Positions 1 to 12,385 are shown, counted from the stretch's first letter. The stretch: DNA of 64,000 bases from Lucifuga dentata (GCA_014773175.1 VXCM01000294.1:62001-126000), one strand, 5' to 3'. A program made the numbers and translations. The notes: generated by a model from the letters alone, not told the origin.

Positions 1-518
1 GCAGCAGGATCTTTGCCATATCATGATATATATCGATATCAATCAATATTAAAAAAAAATATTGTGATAAAAAAATTTCATATCGTCCAGTCCTACTCAC
101 ATATTGGTCATGCAGATTTTTCCTCTTCATGCGACAGGACTGTTTCTGACTCCAGAGCACAAGTTATCCCCACCAGGATTTGGCCGCCATTTGGCAGTCT
201 TTATGAACCCTCATGGAGGAATCATTAAGGTGCCGGCACTTCCTCTCCTCCTCTGCCAGTTGTTTGTTATAATTATTCACCATTGTTTATTTTTCTTTCT
301 TTCTCCCCCCTTCCTCTGCGCCGCTTCACTTGGCCAATCACAGATGAAGGCACACTCACATCACATGGACGCCATTCTCATTGTTTCACATTTTGAGTAG
401 TGTGTGACCTTGTGTGTGACCCTCAGATGTGGCCTAAGCTATGATTATGTCACATTTTCTGCAGGCCCACTGTCGCATCCGTGTTACGCATAAAGCAGCA
501 AGGACACACACATCATCC

Positions 519-544
519 ACACACACACACACACACACACACAC
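519..544. repeat. (CA)n microsatellite
   Basis: Uninterrupted CA dinucleotide run of about 13 units, preceded by imperfect CA/CATC sequence. No coding role is apparent. Confidence 0.95.
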
Positions 545-2895
545 AGCAGGACAGACCAGCAGGAGCATCTCATCCTAATTAATTCCCATTTTTATCCCAA
601 ATCTGATTGCAGGAAAAAAGGGATGTGAGAAAGACTGCTCTCTTCAGAACATCTAATGAGCTTAATCGACCACACTCCACAATCTCATTTAAGCCCATCT
701 TCTTGCCCATGAATTAAACTATTACAAAAACCTGCTTGAACTTAACTAGCGGCTGCTTAATCACAGCAAATCACTTTAATCCTGCATGTCAGAGCGAGCT
801 TGCAGAGAGATGATGCACCAATCTGTGGAAGGCAAGGGCAGATATGAATGCATGTGTGTGTCATACACACTTTAAGTACATATAAATTGTGTTTGTTTGA
901 CCAACTGAGAAAAATAATGCATATATGCTCACCGCAACCACATGATAACTGGCAAGGGCAAAGCATCCGAACTCTTGTCAAATCCTCATTTTCTTGTTTC
1001 TCCCTTTGGGTATACAGTGTTTATTGTCTGTTTGTGCCCCNCACCCCCGCTCTCATTTGATGCCTTTGATGCCCCTGGCAAGCTTTGTTTCAACAAAGGC
1101 AGTTAGCTGATCACTCAATTTTCTGCCTCTCCTGACTGCTCTTCAACCCCCCTCAACCCTGCTACCCTTCGCCTCCTCTTTTCGTCTCGCTCAGCTTGCG
1201 TTTCAGTTCTTCACGGCTGCAGAGCGCGATGAGCCGAATAAAAGAATCTAACTGCCAACCTGATAAGGAAAACAGACAAATATTGAAGACATTCTTTTTT
1301 TCCTGCCCTCTTCCAGATGACTCCTTGTCAGTGATTCACATCCTCATCTGGCTGATGTTTTTTGTGATATTGCAGTCAATAGTGTTTTGTCCTCATGGAA
1401 CAGGTATTATAAGTGATTCATCTAACAAAAGCAAGTAATTATAACATTGGAAAGGTAGATTTATATTTTGTTAAGCAATATAATAGGGTAGTCAGAGTCA
1501 AAGAAAAGAGCATCAGCTACAAAAAATTCTAATATCATGAACATAAAATCCAGAAAGACAAAGGATGTCACACTACTAGTGCAAATATAGCCTTAGTTTG
1601 AAAATGGCTGGACCTGCATTATTTTTTGATCTCCAAGTTATTTTTCATGTCATCATGTGCAAAAATACTCCATTTCCCAGTGAATGTAAAGCCATTTTGT
1701 CAAGCGTTAAAACAGCAACAGCATCAAGTATAACAGCTGAACTGCTCAGTCCTCGAAACAATCGCAACTCCAAAGCGGGGAAAGGAAAAAGGGGATAAAC
1801 TGACAGAGGAAGGGAGAGAGAGAGAATAAGAAAAAGCATGAGAATCAGATTAAGGCTCCCAGTGAGGTGTATTTCCTTGTGCTGTCTTTGTGAAACAGTG
1901 TCATTAGGGAGCTCAGGAGAATCTAAGTCTAATTAGGCTGTTTAGTATGGAGCCAGGAGGAGAAGGGGGTTAGACCGAGTCCAACTCTGCTGCTGCCTCT
2001 GAACCCTCAGAGAGACACTTTTAATGAGCTCCAAGCTGTGTTTACCAAGAGATCTCCCTCTCTCAGCTCTGGTTTCTCCTCTCACACATACAGAGATGTA
2101 ACTGCACACACACATACACACACATGCATTCATACCCACAAATGCAGATACATACATACATGAGAGAGATATCTACAGTCTGCAAACACAATCAAAACCC
2201 TCACATGCACCAGATAATGCAATCCGATGCAACATGTATTTATCAAATATTATATTTGTAAAGGTTTTAATGATGAGAGGGTGACTTATGAAAAACAGGA
2301 ACATCGTACTTCATTCAATTCAACACTACACCGCAAACTAGGCTTGAATAATGGCCATAGAGTTGAATGAATCCTCTTTGACACAATCTTAACCAAACTT
2401 CACAAAGGTAGTATTTGTGTATGAACACACAACTCTATTTATTTTATTCTCCTACAAAGTACACACATGCACACCAACCTGCACACGTCCTTCAGGCTTG
2501 CCTATGCATCACTGAGCTCACTCAGTCCACTTTTTTTATTTTTTATTAGACTTTAATTTGCAGCAGTAATTGACCACATTTCAACACGGCGCCTGCTGCT
2601 TTTTTTCTATTTTATATGAGTCTGGAAAAAGTCAACCAGGTTCTGAAGCAGCAAGTAGGGAAAACTAATCAACCCTGCATTAATTAATGATAGTGAAAGA
2701 CTGGAGTTTTAGGGAGGGTGTTTTCATGGAGAGTGGAAGGTACAGCGTCCTCAAAAATCTTCTGTGCAGGAGTTATGCTGAACTGAACACTTTGTTCAGT
2801 CGTGTTTGGTTCACATCTATTGGGAATCTAAGGACATTATGCTGCATTGATCAGTCTAATGCTCCTTTTTACCTGCCAGCGAGGAGATTTACTTG
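545..2895. other. unique AT-rich non-coding stretch
   Basis: I recognise no gene or transposon here. The stretch holds short CA repeats near 2104-2124 and one isolated N at 1041 inside a C-rich run. Two parts, about 620-800 and 1850-1960, are complex, repeat-free and contain TTAAT, CTAATTAG and similar AT-core motifs; they are candidate conserved non-coding sequence, unproven. The short open frames show no recognisable domain. Confidence 0.5.
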
Positions 2896-2903
2896 AACAT
2901 GTG

Positions 2904-3329
2904 GGAGGCATAGACAGATTACCACAAGGGAAAAGTGGGCACGTGTCCAGGGCCCTGGAGCCAATAGGGGCCCTAAGCCTTAAGATTTATTATTATCTTC
3001 TTTTTTTTTCTTTTTTTAATGTGTAAAGTATTTTTGTTTTTAAAATATTGGAGTAAATGTGATTTTGAAAATGTAATATGATTATGAAATTGTTTGAATG
3101 TTTTATAAATTAGCCATTGCTAAATCATGTAATGATGTAGGTTAAAGGTCAAATGTCAGTTCCGCTGTCATCATGGAGCACACTGAGCGGGTCGGCAAAG
3201 CGTAAACTCAAAAAAGAAAAAGAAGGTAAAGATGCTGCTTTGCTACAACAAATAGCCTCTATTTCAACATTTTTCACCAAAAAACAGGTGGAAGGTGATG
3301 GTGTTACTGTTAGCAGCGATGCTATCTGA
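2904..3329 (+). mobile_element. hAT (ZMYM1-like) transposon fragment
   Basis: From 3192 to the stop at 3327-3329 an open frame of 45 codons begins SAKRKLKKEKEGKDAALLQQ and continues with a serine/phenylalanine-rich stretch (ISTFF). A basic KRK-rich start followed by such a segment resembles the N-terminal part of hAT proteins related to zinc-finger MYM-type 1, by memory of the family. About 250 bases upstream, CAGGGCCCTGG and GGGGCCCT motifs resemble the GGCCCC-rich ends of hAT elements such as the one at 20453. No zinc finger, catalytic domain or right terminus follows, so this is a truncated, dead fragment. Family call is moderate; left edge approximate. Confidence 0.45.
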
Positions 3330-3575
3330 AGATAATCTGGATGCTAACATGCTAACATGTCAAAATAAATATAATTTCAAAGTAATACATGCTGTATGGT
3401 TATGGATTGTTCTGTGCTACTGTGCAACCAAACTCGGTGTGCTTGGGGAGGCCACACAACACGTGTGTATTATTTGCGTGTGTACGTAGGGTCCCGTGGC
3501 GAGTTTGTGTCCAGGACCTATGGTCATGACAATCCATCCATGGTGGGAGATCCAGCTTTTCCCCAACACTCTACC

Positions 3576-3601
3576 TTTTTTTTTTTTTTTTTTTTTTTTT
3601 T
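3576..3601. repeat. poly(T) run
   Basis: Twenty-six T residues at the left edge of the Tc1-like element. It may be simple-repeat expansion or an integration scar. Confidence 0.9.
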
Positions 3602-3807
3602 ACAATGTATTACACAGGAAATGAGAAAAATATATAAAATAAATTAACTAATTAGTTTTCAAGAAGCATTAGTCACATCAAAGCAACTCTGAAGTCATTT
3701 CAGGCTCAGACTTTGGTTTCATCAAAGAAACCCCCTCTGGCCAAGTCATGATTCTCAAAACCTTTTTCTTCTCTTTTGAATGGATGTAATTTTGGTAGTC
3801 ATTCTGA

Positions 3808-3936
3808 TGAATGTTTTGGATCATTGTCCTGTTGAAGAATGAAATTTTGACCAATAATTCGTAAACCGGATNTGAATGTTTTGGATCATTGTCCTGTTGA
3901 AGAATGAAATTTTGACCAATAATTCGTAAACCGGAT
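3808..3936. other. assembly junction: 64-bp duplication around N at 3872
   Basis: Bases 3808-3871 are repeated identically at 3873-3936 with one N between them. This looks like unmerged overlapping contig ends, not a biological tandem repeat. Confidence 0.85.
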
Positions 3937-4089
3937 GGTATCGTGTGTCTTTAAAGGATGGAATGGTAATTCTGTCTCTTCATAATTCCTTTAACTTGGA
4001 CCAAGTCTCCAGATCTCTCTCCCCAAAACCTGTTTTACATGCAGAGCATGTAAAACATGCAGCATGAGCAGACTGTGTACATAATATGG

Positions 4090-4216
4090 GAGAAGGCAGA
4101 CAGCAGCTATTGAATAGAATGTTAAAACACATCAGCAGGGAGTTGGAACACANGAGAAGGCAGACAGCAGCTATTGAATAGAATGTTAAAACACATCAGC
4201 AGGGAGTTGGAACACA
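4090..4216. other. assembly junction: 63-bp duplication around N at 4153
   Basis: Bases 4090-4152 and 4154-4216 are identical and separated by a single N. Same signature as the junction at 3872. Confidence 0.85.
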
Positions 4217-4381
4217 ACTTGGAGTGCTGCACTAATACAGACTGATGCCTTCATTACTAATCATTTCTTAAGCCATAATAGCTACATAATGTGCTCTTGT
4301 TGACAAATTCTTCTTGAAAACTAATTAGTTACATTTATTTTATGTATTTTTTCTCATTTCCTGTGCAATAAATTGTAAAAC

Positions 4382-7300
4382 AAACAGTGTATTGATGATT
4401 TTATTTTTTTTAAATCTGGGAGTGGCCTCAAACTTCTGGCCTGTAGTGCTTAGAGAAGTTATAATGCTTAGAGAAGTTTCATACCAGCAGATAAGAAAAT
4501 GGACACACACTGTAGATCTTCTGGGTCCCTCATCAAGCCAAGCCCATGTCCTTCTGCAGATGACAGCAGAGGGGAGTTCTGATATGATGTTAAAGAGTAA
4601 CGTGGCGGCTCCGACCATTCAGCTTGCTGAGCCCACTAGTGGGTGATGAGACTAATTGACGGTTTGTTCCACTGCCTGAGCACAATAGGTCACCTTGCCA
4701 TTTCTGAAGGTAAAATGCCTTGAGGAACTATAATATAATGACAACCCTTCAGGCAGGTGCACTATCCAGGGATTTGTTCTTTTTTCTGCTACATTTTCTA
4801 CCTTTCCTCACACATTTCTATCCCACCCAGCTCCTCCCCTTACTCCTATACATTTTCCCTTATTTCAAAGAAAAAGCTCGCTTGTGTTCTCCCCCTCTGG
4901 GCTCCATATACCTCCCATTCTCACCTCCTAACTCCCCTCCCTTCTCACTTTCCCTTGACCTTTTCTCTTCTCCTTCATCCTTTCCTCCATCCCATTCCAC
5001 CCCCTTTCACATTTATCTCACCTTCACCCCTTTTGCTTCCCCCCACTTTCGAACATCTTCTTCTCCCTTTTCGTGAGTCCCCCAGCTCCTTGTTAGGGCA
5101 GGCTCAGGTGGCTCAGGCAGGCTGAGATGGATGAGGCGTCGGCCCAAAGTCGGCCCGATGGCATCCTCAAAAAAAGCAACACAGACAACCAACATCCCCC
5201 AAACCTGTCATGACGAACCATGCCTGGTGACAGATAAATCCCTTTGCTAGATCATACCAGTTCTCTGTAAAATCACAACAGAGCCACAGGGACGTACAAG
5301 TGAAAAACATCATGGACGTGTTGATATTTAGACTTCTATATATTTTCTGTCGCCACTTTTTTCATGAATTTGAGAGTGAGCTTTAAGTTTTAAAAATCAA
5401 TGATCGCCTTAAGAAATTCCCACTTTGATGCATTTAAAGTGATAGATTAAAAGTCTTTGTGCAAAAGTTTTAGTCGGCGCAGCCTCTACTTTATAATTTA
5501 GATCGTCAACCATCTTCCTCCCTGTTTGCCTAAATCACTTTGCAGAGTTTTTGCCCATCTCAATATTTTATAAAGCGTGTTGATACACATAGAATAAAAT
5601 CAATGTTCCATTTTCCACTGAAGTGCTTTTCGAAGGGTGCGGTTTATTGCTAATTAGCAGTAGCAAAGAAAAAGAAAAAGTTTCAGAATGAAGTGGGGCG
5701 GAGGGGATGTGATAACGCTATTTCTAGAATGATGTTTAGCGTCCCTAGAAACTGACAGCTCTAAACAACTATTGATTTGCTAATTGCCTTCACTTTCAAT
5801 ACCATTGTACCTTAAGGTGGTATTTAACCCCTGTGACATGCTGTATTTACTAAGAAAAAAAAACACTTAACATCTTAGACTCTGAGGACCACTGTGTTCA
5901 CAGTGTACGGCAGTAAACTTTTAAAAGAAATAGAAAACACGTATATGCATGTGCTTTTGTGTTCATTTGTGCATGTGCGCCTAGTTTTGCATGTTTTTTT
6001 GTTTATGTCATCTACAAACCAGACTTACGATTATGTTTGTTTTGAACTTTGTAATGACCTGAAAAGGTAGAATTTGAGTGAGACTGTTTCCATCTCTCGT
6101 ATGGTGTGTTTCCATGCACAGTATACTGCAATGCTGTCCTTGTTGTGCTGCGATAAAGACAAAAATGTGGAGTAAGCTAATTCATGGATGGAATTAATTG
6201 GATTCCATCGTTTGCTGAATATAAGCGACTGGTTGAGAGGAAGTACTCCGGGTGAAGAAAACCATGGGGAAAAAAATGTGGAGATTGCTTACGCCAAGTA
6301 AAATTCAACTTGCAAATACAGAGTTCACCGATGTCAAGTTATACAGAGTTCAATGAGAATGGTACTTACATGACTTTTGAAAAACGATTTATTGCCTCAA
6401 TCAGAATAGAGTCAAAGTTTTAACATGAACATAAAGAAGAGAAGTGCATAAGTTTCCTCTCATTACCTGGTTAAATTAGTTGTTCACATAATGCAGTTAC
6501 GTGATACAGCTGCAGCTACAAAAAGGTACTTAATCCTCATTATATTAAAATCCAGGAAATGGTCATAATTAGACAAATGAACATGTCTGTCAGAAAAATA
6601 TCTCAAAAGTAATTGGGAGATTTTTCTGAAGATATGCATCAAGGAACAGTTAATTAGATTTTCAGGAAGATCTGGTGGGATCTACAGGATTTTCTCTCTC
6701 TCTGACACCAATCTTAAAGAAAAATCAGGCATTTGTGTCCTATGATGAACCACCAGCAGATGAAATTTAGCCCAGATCCAGATATTGATCCAGATCTGGT
6801 AGATTAAAATATATGCTCAGAAAGGGATCACATTTATAGAGTTGCTGCATATTCGCAAATAAGGCGACTAGAAACATGAAACTACCACCAATGTGTAGCT
6901 AAGATGATGCTGATCATGAAACAGTTTGGACATATTTTCAACAATTATAGATCCAGAAAATGACAATGTCTGCAATACTGCTGTACAATGAATTTGCATA
7001 ATTGATGTCATGCTGGAGATATGCTCTCTCTATGGATTAAACAAAAGAGTAAACTGGATTTAGTGAGACATTTACTCTGTCTTCCATTACATCCCCGATC
7101 TACAAAAAGATCAATACACCTGTCCGGAGCTGGCTTCTTAAAAAGCTTTACAAGGACAAATTTATTTAAATTAAAAGCATTTTATTTGTTTAGTTCTGTG
7201 AGATGCAAAAAATAAACAGCTTGATGTCTCAAATTTACCATAGAGGGAGCCCGTGCAGATAGAGTTGCAATGGCTAATGTCTCATGATAACATTAAGATT

Positions 7301-7680
7301 GATCTTATAACAACAACTCATTTAGAGGCTAAGAATTAATCAATAGTAACTGTTTAGTACAAGGCTCTATTAGCCTCCAGGCAATTCACTGCCTTGTCCA
7401 GCATATCATTATGTTTGCAGGCCTCCTTGTATGGTCATATTTTATAGTTAGGTCACATTTGCAATCATTAAACATAAAATATGGGGATCAAATATAAAAA
7501 GAATTAAGAAAACTATCCCAGTTGTTCTGCTACCTATTAAAAAATCCCAAATACATGTCAAAAATAAGCTTTTGCATATTTGTATATGGATATGCCTCTC
7601 TTTTCTCTTCCTGTAACTGATTGTTAGCTGGCCAGGCAATAAAATGGATCAGAGCTCTGTTTGGAAAGTCAGTTGGCATG
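4382..7680. other. non-coding stretch with pyrimidine-rich segment and old repeat
   Basis: No gene is recognisable. About 4770-5080 is a roughly 300-base pyrimidine-rich segment on the plus strand; its open frames are low-complexity proline/serine/leucine artefacts. About 6585-6810 resembles an old dispersed repeat seen again near 23.8, 47.0 and 53.3 kb. The remainder is AT-rich unique sequence in which I see nothing definable. Confidence 0.5.
6585..6810 (+). repeat. old dispersed repeat, copy 1
   Basis: The order of motifs is 'CTCAAAAGTAATTGG', then 'AAGGAACAGTTAATTAGATTTTC', then a 'GATCCAGATATTGATCCAGATC' block. The same order appears, diverged, in three other places in the window. It matches my recollection of a common fish repeat built around 'AACTCAAAAAGTTATGG'. 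Edges cannot be fixed by eye. Confidence 0.4.
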
Positions 7681-7689
7681 GCTATGAAT

Positions 7690-8440
7690 CAACAGGGAAG
7701 ATGAAGAACTCACACCTATAGTGTAGCCTAGAACTGGAGTTCTTTATGTGGCACTCCATCCAGCAGGCGGTATAGAATGGTGATGGGTCACCTGTTGCCA
7801 GAGGCAGGTGAAAGAGGCTAACAGCTGACAAAAAGTTGGCAGAAGCAGCTGTAGAAGAAGACAGAGAAGGAGATGGTACGTTCATCCTCTGAATCAAAGA
7901 AAGAAGAAAGATGGAGAATAGGTTGTTTACAGATGATGTAACATCTGTTGTGCTTTTTCCACGTGAAATGCAACTGGTGGGCGGAAGTGTTTGTAATAGT
8001 GTTTGAAATCTCCCTGTAGGTGTGCCAGGTGAGAGAGAACAAGTGGTGAGATGCTGTCTAAACTTTCACCAGAGGACAGCAGCTCCTGATGAAGGTGTGG
8101 AACGTCTCTGTCACTCGCTCCTTCAATTTGTTTGTCCACAAGGTGATTTTCTATGTGAATGCTGCACTTTGTCCTGGACATTTAGTAAGAAGGTACCACA
8201 CCCTGCATGCTGAGATTCAGTACATTTAGATGCTGGAAAATATCGGACATATACTATATATGCAAGTTTCTGAATCCACAGTGCGTCTGCAAGACAGCCT
8301 TCAAGCTGCAGATTTTCGGAAGCAAGGTATGCTGCAGTCTCTTCTCTGAGTTCATAAAAGTGGCTCAGAACGGCTCCTCTGACAGCCAGCGTACTTTGGA
8401 GTGAAGCGCAAACCTTCGGAAGACAACGCAGATAATAAAG
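7690..8440 (-). mobile_element. hAT transposase relic (ZBED5/SCAND3-like)
   Basis: On the minus strand, 8380-8408 encodes ALHSKVRWLS, the LHxxVRWLS signature of domesticated and mobile hAT transposases. After a frame change, 8123-8400 reads VLSHFYELREETAAYL, then DALWIQKLAYI, matching the FELREE...DPLWLxKLAYLAD region. A further frameshift leads to VQDKV and, in another frame near 7927-8170, a LHQELL segment. The pieces are in the right order but in at least three frames, so the gene is dead. No C-terminal dimerisation region or terminal repeats are visible. Family is clear; edges are approximate. Confidence 0.75.
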
Positions 8441-8929
8441 ATGAGAATGAGAGCGAGTAAGCGACAAAACACAAAAGTCATAGCAGCTGCTCTGTTAGCG
8501 AAAGTTGCAGAAAGAGGTGTGAGTAACAGAGCGGAGCCAGCTATGGTGGGACCGCCATGTCCAGAAGTTCACAGAGGAACAGTTCACTGAAAACTTTCAG
8601 ATGTCCAGAGCAACATTTGAGTACCTTTGCCAGCGACTAACGATGAGGCTGTCACAAAAAGACACCAGATGTAGACAAGCAACCATCAGGAAGCACCTGA
8701 CATGCGCAGAGAAATGAGACGTTAAAAAAAAAAAAAAAAAAAAACATGAATTCCGATCGTACTGGTCAGACAGCGTAGCCAGAGATCGGATCGGATCAGA
8801 TCTGGGACCACATAAGCAAGTGGCCCAGATCTGATATGAAAAAATCAGATTTGAGTCACATGGAGGCAAAAAAAAAAAAAAAAAAAAAATCAGATCTGGG
8901 CCACTTCAGCGTGTAATGTGAACGTAGCC
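8430..8929 (+). mobile_element. PIF/Harbinger-type transposon, deleted relic
   Basis: From 8523 to the stop at 8715-8717 an open frame reads WWDRHVQKFTEEQFTENF and then MSRATFEYLCQRL, followed by DTR. This is the characteristic N-terminal segment of HARBI1/Harbinger transposases (WW...F...FRMSRATFEYLC.RL). A possible upstream piece (8442-8519) is out of frame. The sequence after the stop passes through a poly(A) run (about 8725-8745) into a copy of GATCAGATCTGGG motifs, and ends at ACGTAGCC followed by TAA (8930-8932), compatible with the 3-bp TWA targets of this superfamily. The DDE catalytic region is absent. No left terminus was found. Confidence 0.7.
8868..8890. repeat. poly(A) run
   Basis: A-rich run between two copies of a CAGATCTG-containing segment near the right end of the Harbinger relic. 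Confidence 0.8.
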
Positions 8930-8932
8930 TAA

Positions 8933-10520
8933 GTCCCACACAACCTCAGACTGCCATTCTTTCTCATGTCTCACCATAATCAGGGTGAAGACCCTGAGGA
9001 AAACCCTGTTGATCTATAACCTGGTTATTCCTCTCAGACCCTCACACACCTTCCACTCGCATTCAGCTGGAAACCTCAATGCACTGGTGTAATTATGGCC
9101 AAACAAGTCCCTTATGTACACACAAGTCCTACACAGTCAGGCGCGCGCACACACACACACACACAACTGAGCGTCTATGAATGAACCAAACACACAGATG
9201 CACACACAGACACACTCACTCAAGCAAATGAGGGCACACAAACAAACACACGCACCATGATAGTTTGTATGGATGAACACACACGCGCGCGCGCACACAC
9301 ACACACACAATGTGAAGGGTGTAATGGCATGCTAATCAATGCAAAGCCCTTGATGTAGTGGAGCAGATGGCCTGAGGATGAGCAACCACAAGACTGACAG
9401 GTACATTCCTCTCTCACTTTCACTCCTTTTTTCTCCAACATTCTGTGTGTTGTTCTTTCTCATTTGAGTTTCTCTTTATTCCTCTGCTCTCTGTACATTA
9501 TTTTCTCTCTCTACCAATATTTCCCCGCTTTAATCACAGCATTTCATCCTGTTTCATCACTTTGTCATTACTCTTGGCTTTCTCTTTCTTCGCTGTACAA
9601 ACTTGATATGAATAATCAACAACATGCAACGGGCAGTCAAAGCGTAGCTCTGCCTCTGAAGTCAGTAAAAATTAAATGTCTGATGTCTTCAGGGCAGAAA
9701 TTCAGACTAGAAAACTGCAGGAATTTGAACTCAGGTAAAAGTTGTAAAATTTCAGCACCTTTTGTGCCCAAAACTTTCAAAAAGCTCCACTTTAATGATT
9801 GCAGTATCTTTCAACTTTTGCAAATCAGTTTGCTTAATTTTTTAAAGATAACTTTTAATGAACTGAATTTTCTATTGGGATAGCAGCTTGAATGTGTGGG
9901 TCGTGAAAGATCAGCAGACATGCTTTAATTTTTTTTTCAAGGCTACTTCGTGGGTGGCAGAGAAGAAAAGACTCGGTTTTTCTTACGTAGCCATGTGACT
10001 CATATCACATAATAGAGAGTGACGATAACACATCTCTCTATTAAAATTGCACATTCTGTTTGAATAGTTCACAATATTATCCTTAAAAACTTCTGAGTGA
10101 TACTTGTGATAGATTTCATTATTTTGACTGGTGCTTTTTATGTATTTATATGTTTTCTGGTACACATCTTGATTTCAATGAGAAAGTTCAGTTCCTAAAA
10201 AAAAAACAAAAAAAAACATGTAATGCACAAGGTGGTTCTCGGTCTTTGTCACAGCGTTTAGGGATATCCCCTACCTGATGGATGCCCATGATTGGCCAAG
10301 CCAGAGCCTCCCTCCACCTGTAAAGTTGAGTTTTAGTTGCTTTTATCAACCCTGTTTCTGCTACTAGAGTTAGCACGTCACCAGTTATTTGTGTTTTTAG
10401 AGTCAGCCCTTTCCAGTGAGCCAGGTGAGGCTCTCCGGCTTTCCACAGCCCCACCCCCATCCCCGAGATAAACCAGCAATCTATGGCTTGTGTAGGCAAC
10501 TGTCACCACCTATGGTATTT
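8933..10520. other. non-coding stretch with CG/CA microsatellites
   Basis: Contains alternating GCGCGC/CACACA tracts at 9141-9165 and 9278-9309. The 103-codon minus-strand frame at 10188-10499 and the 139-codon plus-strand frame at 9464-9883 show no domain I recognise and are probably chance frames. Confidence 0.5.
9278..9309. repeat. (CA)(CG)(CA) alternating purine-pyrimidine tract
   Basis: A CA-CGCGCGCGCG-CACA tract. Such alternating sequence can adopt Z-DNA under supercoiling; this is inference from sequence type only. A similar shorter tract lies at 9141-9165. Confidence 0.85.
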
Positions 10521-10646
10521 AGCATATGCACAGGTATCAAGCATATGTACAGGTATCTAGAATATGTACAGGATCTAGCATATCCACAGGTATCTAACAT
10601 ATCCATAGGTATCTAATATATACACAGATATCTAGCATATGCACAG
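10521..10646. repeat. 20-bp minisatellite, about six to seven units
   Basis: Diverged tandem copies of a unit close to AGCATATGCACAGGTATCT. Unit length varies from 18 to 20 bases and the copies differ by substitutions such as TATGTACAGG and TATCCACAGG. No coding role is apparent. Confidence 0.85.
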
Positions 10647-11197
10647 TTTGACTACATGATCTGAATCGCTGTTAACCTCAGATTCCACTGAATCATCCTT
10701 GGCTCAGCAGTTTGTTCTGTTACTTGCACAAGCTGGAATTGACTGAACTTGTAGAAACCTAAATGTTGTATTGTTAAGCAGAACAATAGCAGTCGATTAT
10801 GTGAGTATTGATGGAACCTGATAAACCTGAAAGACATTTTTACTCAATAGGGCTGAATCAATGTTACTGTAAGATGCCATTTTGTTGAAGCACTAGCCTG
10901 TGACTCAGATAAGCTAGCCTATGTGAGGACGTCGGCTACTGGAGCTAGTCTCTGCACATGGGTTTGTGTCTGTCTTTTTGTTTTGGAGTTCTTCTGTCAC
11001 CCAGTGGCCAAAAATCAACCGATACAGCTTCAAACGATGAACCTTGATTTTTCAAATGAGTAGCATAGATCAGAAGTAATGCTATGTCTCATCAAACAAT
11101 GACTGATTGGTTGAGGATTGTTTTCTTTTTCATTGATTTTCTTTTCTGTCTCCATTACCCCCACTCACTCTTCACCGCCATTCCCCTAATACCGAGC

Positions 11198-11286
11198 TTG
11201 GATGTTATTTTGTGGTTCAGATATAGGAGTGTGTGTGTGTGTGTGTGTGTGTGTGTNTTGGATGTTATTTTGTGGTTCAGATATAG

Positions 11287-11316
<30 letters not shown>
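11198..11316. other. assembly junction: ~59-bp duplication around N at 11257
   Basis: Bases 11198-11256, ending in a GT run, are repeated from 11258 after a single N. Real GT length here is uncertain. Confidence 0.8.
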
Positions 11317-11322
<6 letters not shown>

Positions 11323-11416
11323 AGGGAGGCGTAGGATGGTGTGCAGGTCGCTAGCACTTAGTTCCAGGATAACTCTCAGTCATCCACGCTACACAGCAAG
11401 ACACAGATGACAGCCA

Positions 11417-11417
<1 letters not shown>

Positions 11418-11470
<53 letters not shown>
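11418..11470. repeat. (CA)n microsatellite, long
   Basis: About 26 uninterrupted CA units. Confidence 0.95.
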
Positions 11471-11472
<2 letters not shown>

Positions 11473-12331
11473 CAACAGTCACTACCAGACAAAGCCCCTC
11501 CATTATTCAGCGATCTGCCAACAAAGTAAGAAGGAGAATGAAGAAGAAAGAGATGGATAGATTGACTGAGATGGGATGACAAGCAACCTCTTTGTTTGTC
11601 AAGTAATTAAGGAGACATTAATCTACGCTGGAGCTCAGATTAAAAAGGGGAAACAAAGGCAGGCAGAAAAGAGTTGTAGTGACGCTGACGGCTGGTTTGT
11701 GTGACAATTGCGTTGTTTGATTCTATCACTCAAATAGATTTAATCTCTCACAGAGTATCAGAGTCACAGACAAGGACAGGAAGGGCTCTGAGGACAAGTA
11801 AGGTTTTAATGCCTTGCCTGTGAGCTGAATAAGCTGGGAGAGATTTGAAGAGTGTCTTATATTTCTCTGGCGCTCTCTTCTACGTTTTGTTTCCTTTTGT
11901 GTTGCTATTAATCCACTTTTCTTACGTGTCACGACCTTTACTCTCAACCAAAAACTGAAAATCATAGCTTACAAATAGCCTGAAGTTTGATGGACACATG
12001 CTTTGTACATGCCTGTGCGAAGGCATGCTTGCACATAACACCATGTTTTTCACATGAGAGTGCCTGAATCTGAAAAAAAAAGAGGTTGTTGGAAGGTAGT
12101 AAGTAAAGAGGGTAAAAATGAAAGCCAATCAGATTGATCAAATTTCCTGTCACTAATGAAAGGAGAGTGTTCCTGGTTTCTGCTTGCCTCTAAAGAATTA
12201 TAGTGAACATTGTGATAAACCAGAAAAACTAAAAGGCTTGAGAGGGAGTGTTAGATGTAGTGTAAAGGTGCCTATATCAGAGAAAAACAGTAAAATGCAG
12301 TACGTATTACATTTATGTTTAACATAAAAAG

Positions 12332-12334
<3 letters not shown>

Positions 12335-12362
<28 letters not shown>
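12335..12362. repeat. (CT)n microsatellite
   Basis: About 14 CT units, followed by TATACATA and a short CA run that leads into the Tigger-like element. Confidence 0.95.
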
Positions 12363-12365
<3 letters not shown>

Positions 12366-12385
12366 CATACACACACACACACATA

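Larger units (their letters stand above)
3600..4381 (-). mobile_element. Tc1-like DNA transposon, internally deleted relic
   Basis: The ends at 3601-3666 and 4311-4380 are imperfect inverted repeats; both contain ACTAATTAGTT and a block equivalent to TCTCATTTCCTGTG. On the minus strand, 3803-3840 encodes LQQDNDPKHSSE, matching the QQDNDPKH block of Tc1 transposases that carries a catalytic aspartate. Downstream in the same sense comes REEKGFENHDLA followed directly by GGFFDETKV, which resembles the transposase C-terminus. The intervening SPDLNP-type catalytic glutamate region is missing and there are stop codons, so the copy is dead. Two N-joined duplications (around 3872 and 4153) inflate the length by about 126 bases. 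Confidence 0.75.
10650..12383. other. non-coding stretch rich in GT/CA microsatellites
   Basis: No gene or transposon recognised. It holds GT tracts at 11229-11256 and 11289-11318 (the second probably an assembly duplicate), a long CA tract at 11418-11470 and a CT tract at 12335-12362. Open frames here encode only repetitive valine/cysteine strings or chance sequence. Confidence 0.5.

Noticed and set aside
3808..3936. Apparent 64-bp tandem repeat
   Set aside because: The single N between identical arms and the same pattern at eight other sites point to an assembly artefact.
4720..5125. 118- and 122-codon overlapping frames
   Set aside because: Both translate the same pyrimidine-rich segment into proline/serine/phenylalanine-rich strings.
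10188..10499. 103-codon minus-strand frame with fairly normal composition
   Set aside because: No recognisable domain, no splice or start context, and it ends in a poly(T)-derived phenylalanine run.
10521..10646. Possible CRISPR-like array
   Set aside because: It is a continuous 18-20 bp tandem repeat with no unique spacers, in a vertebrate-type genome.
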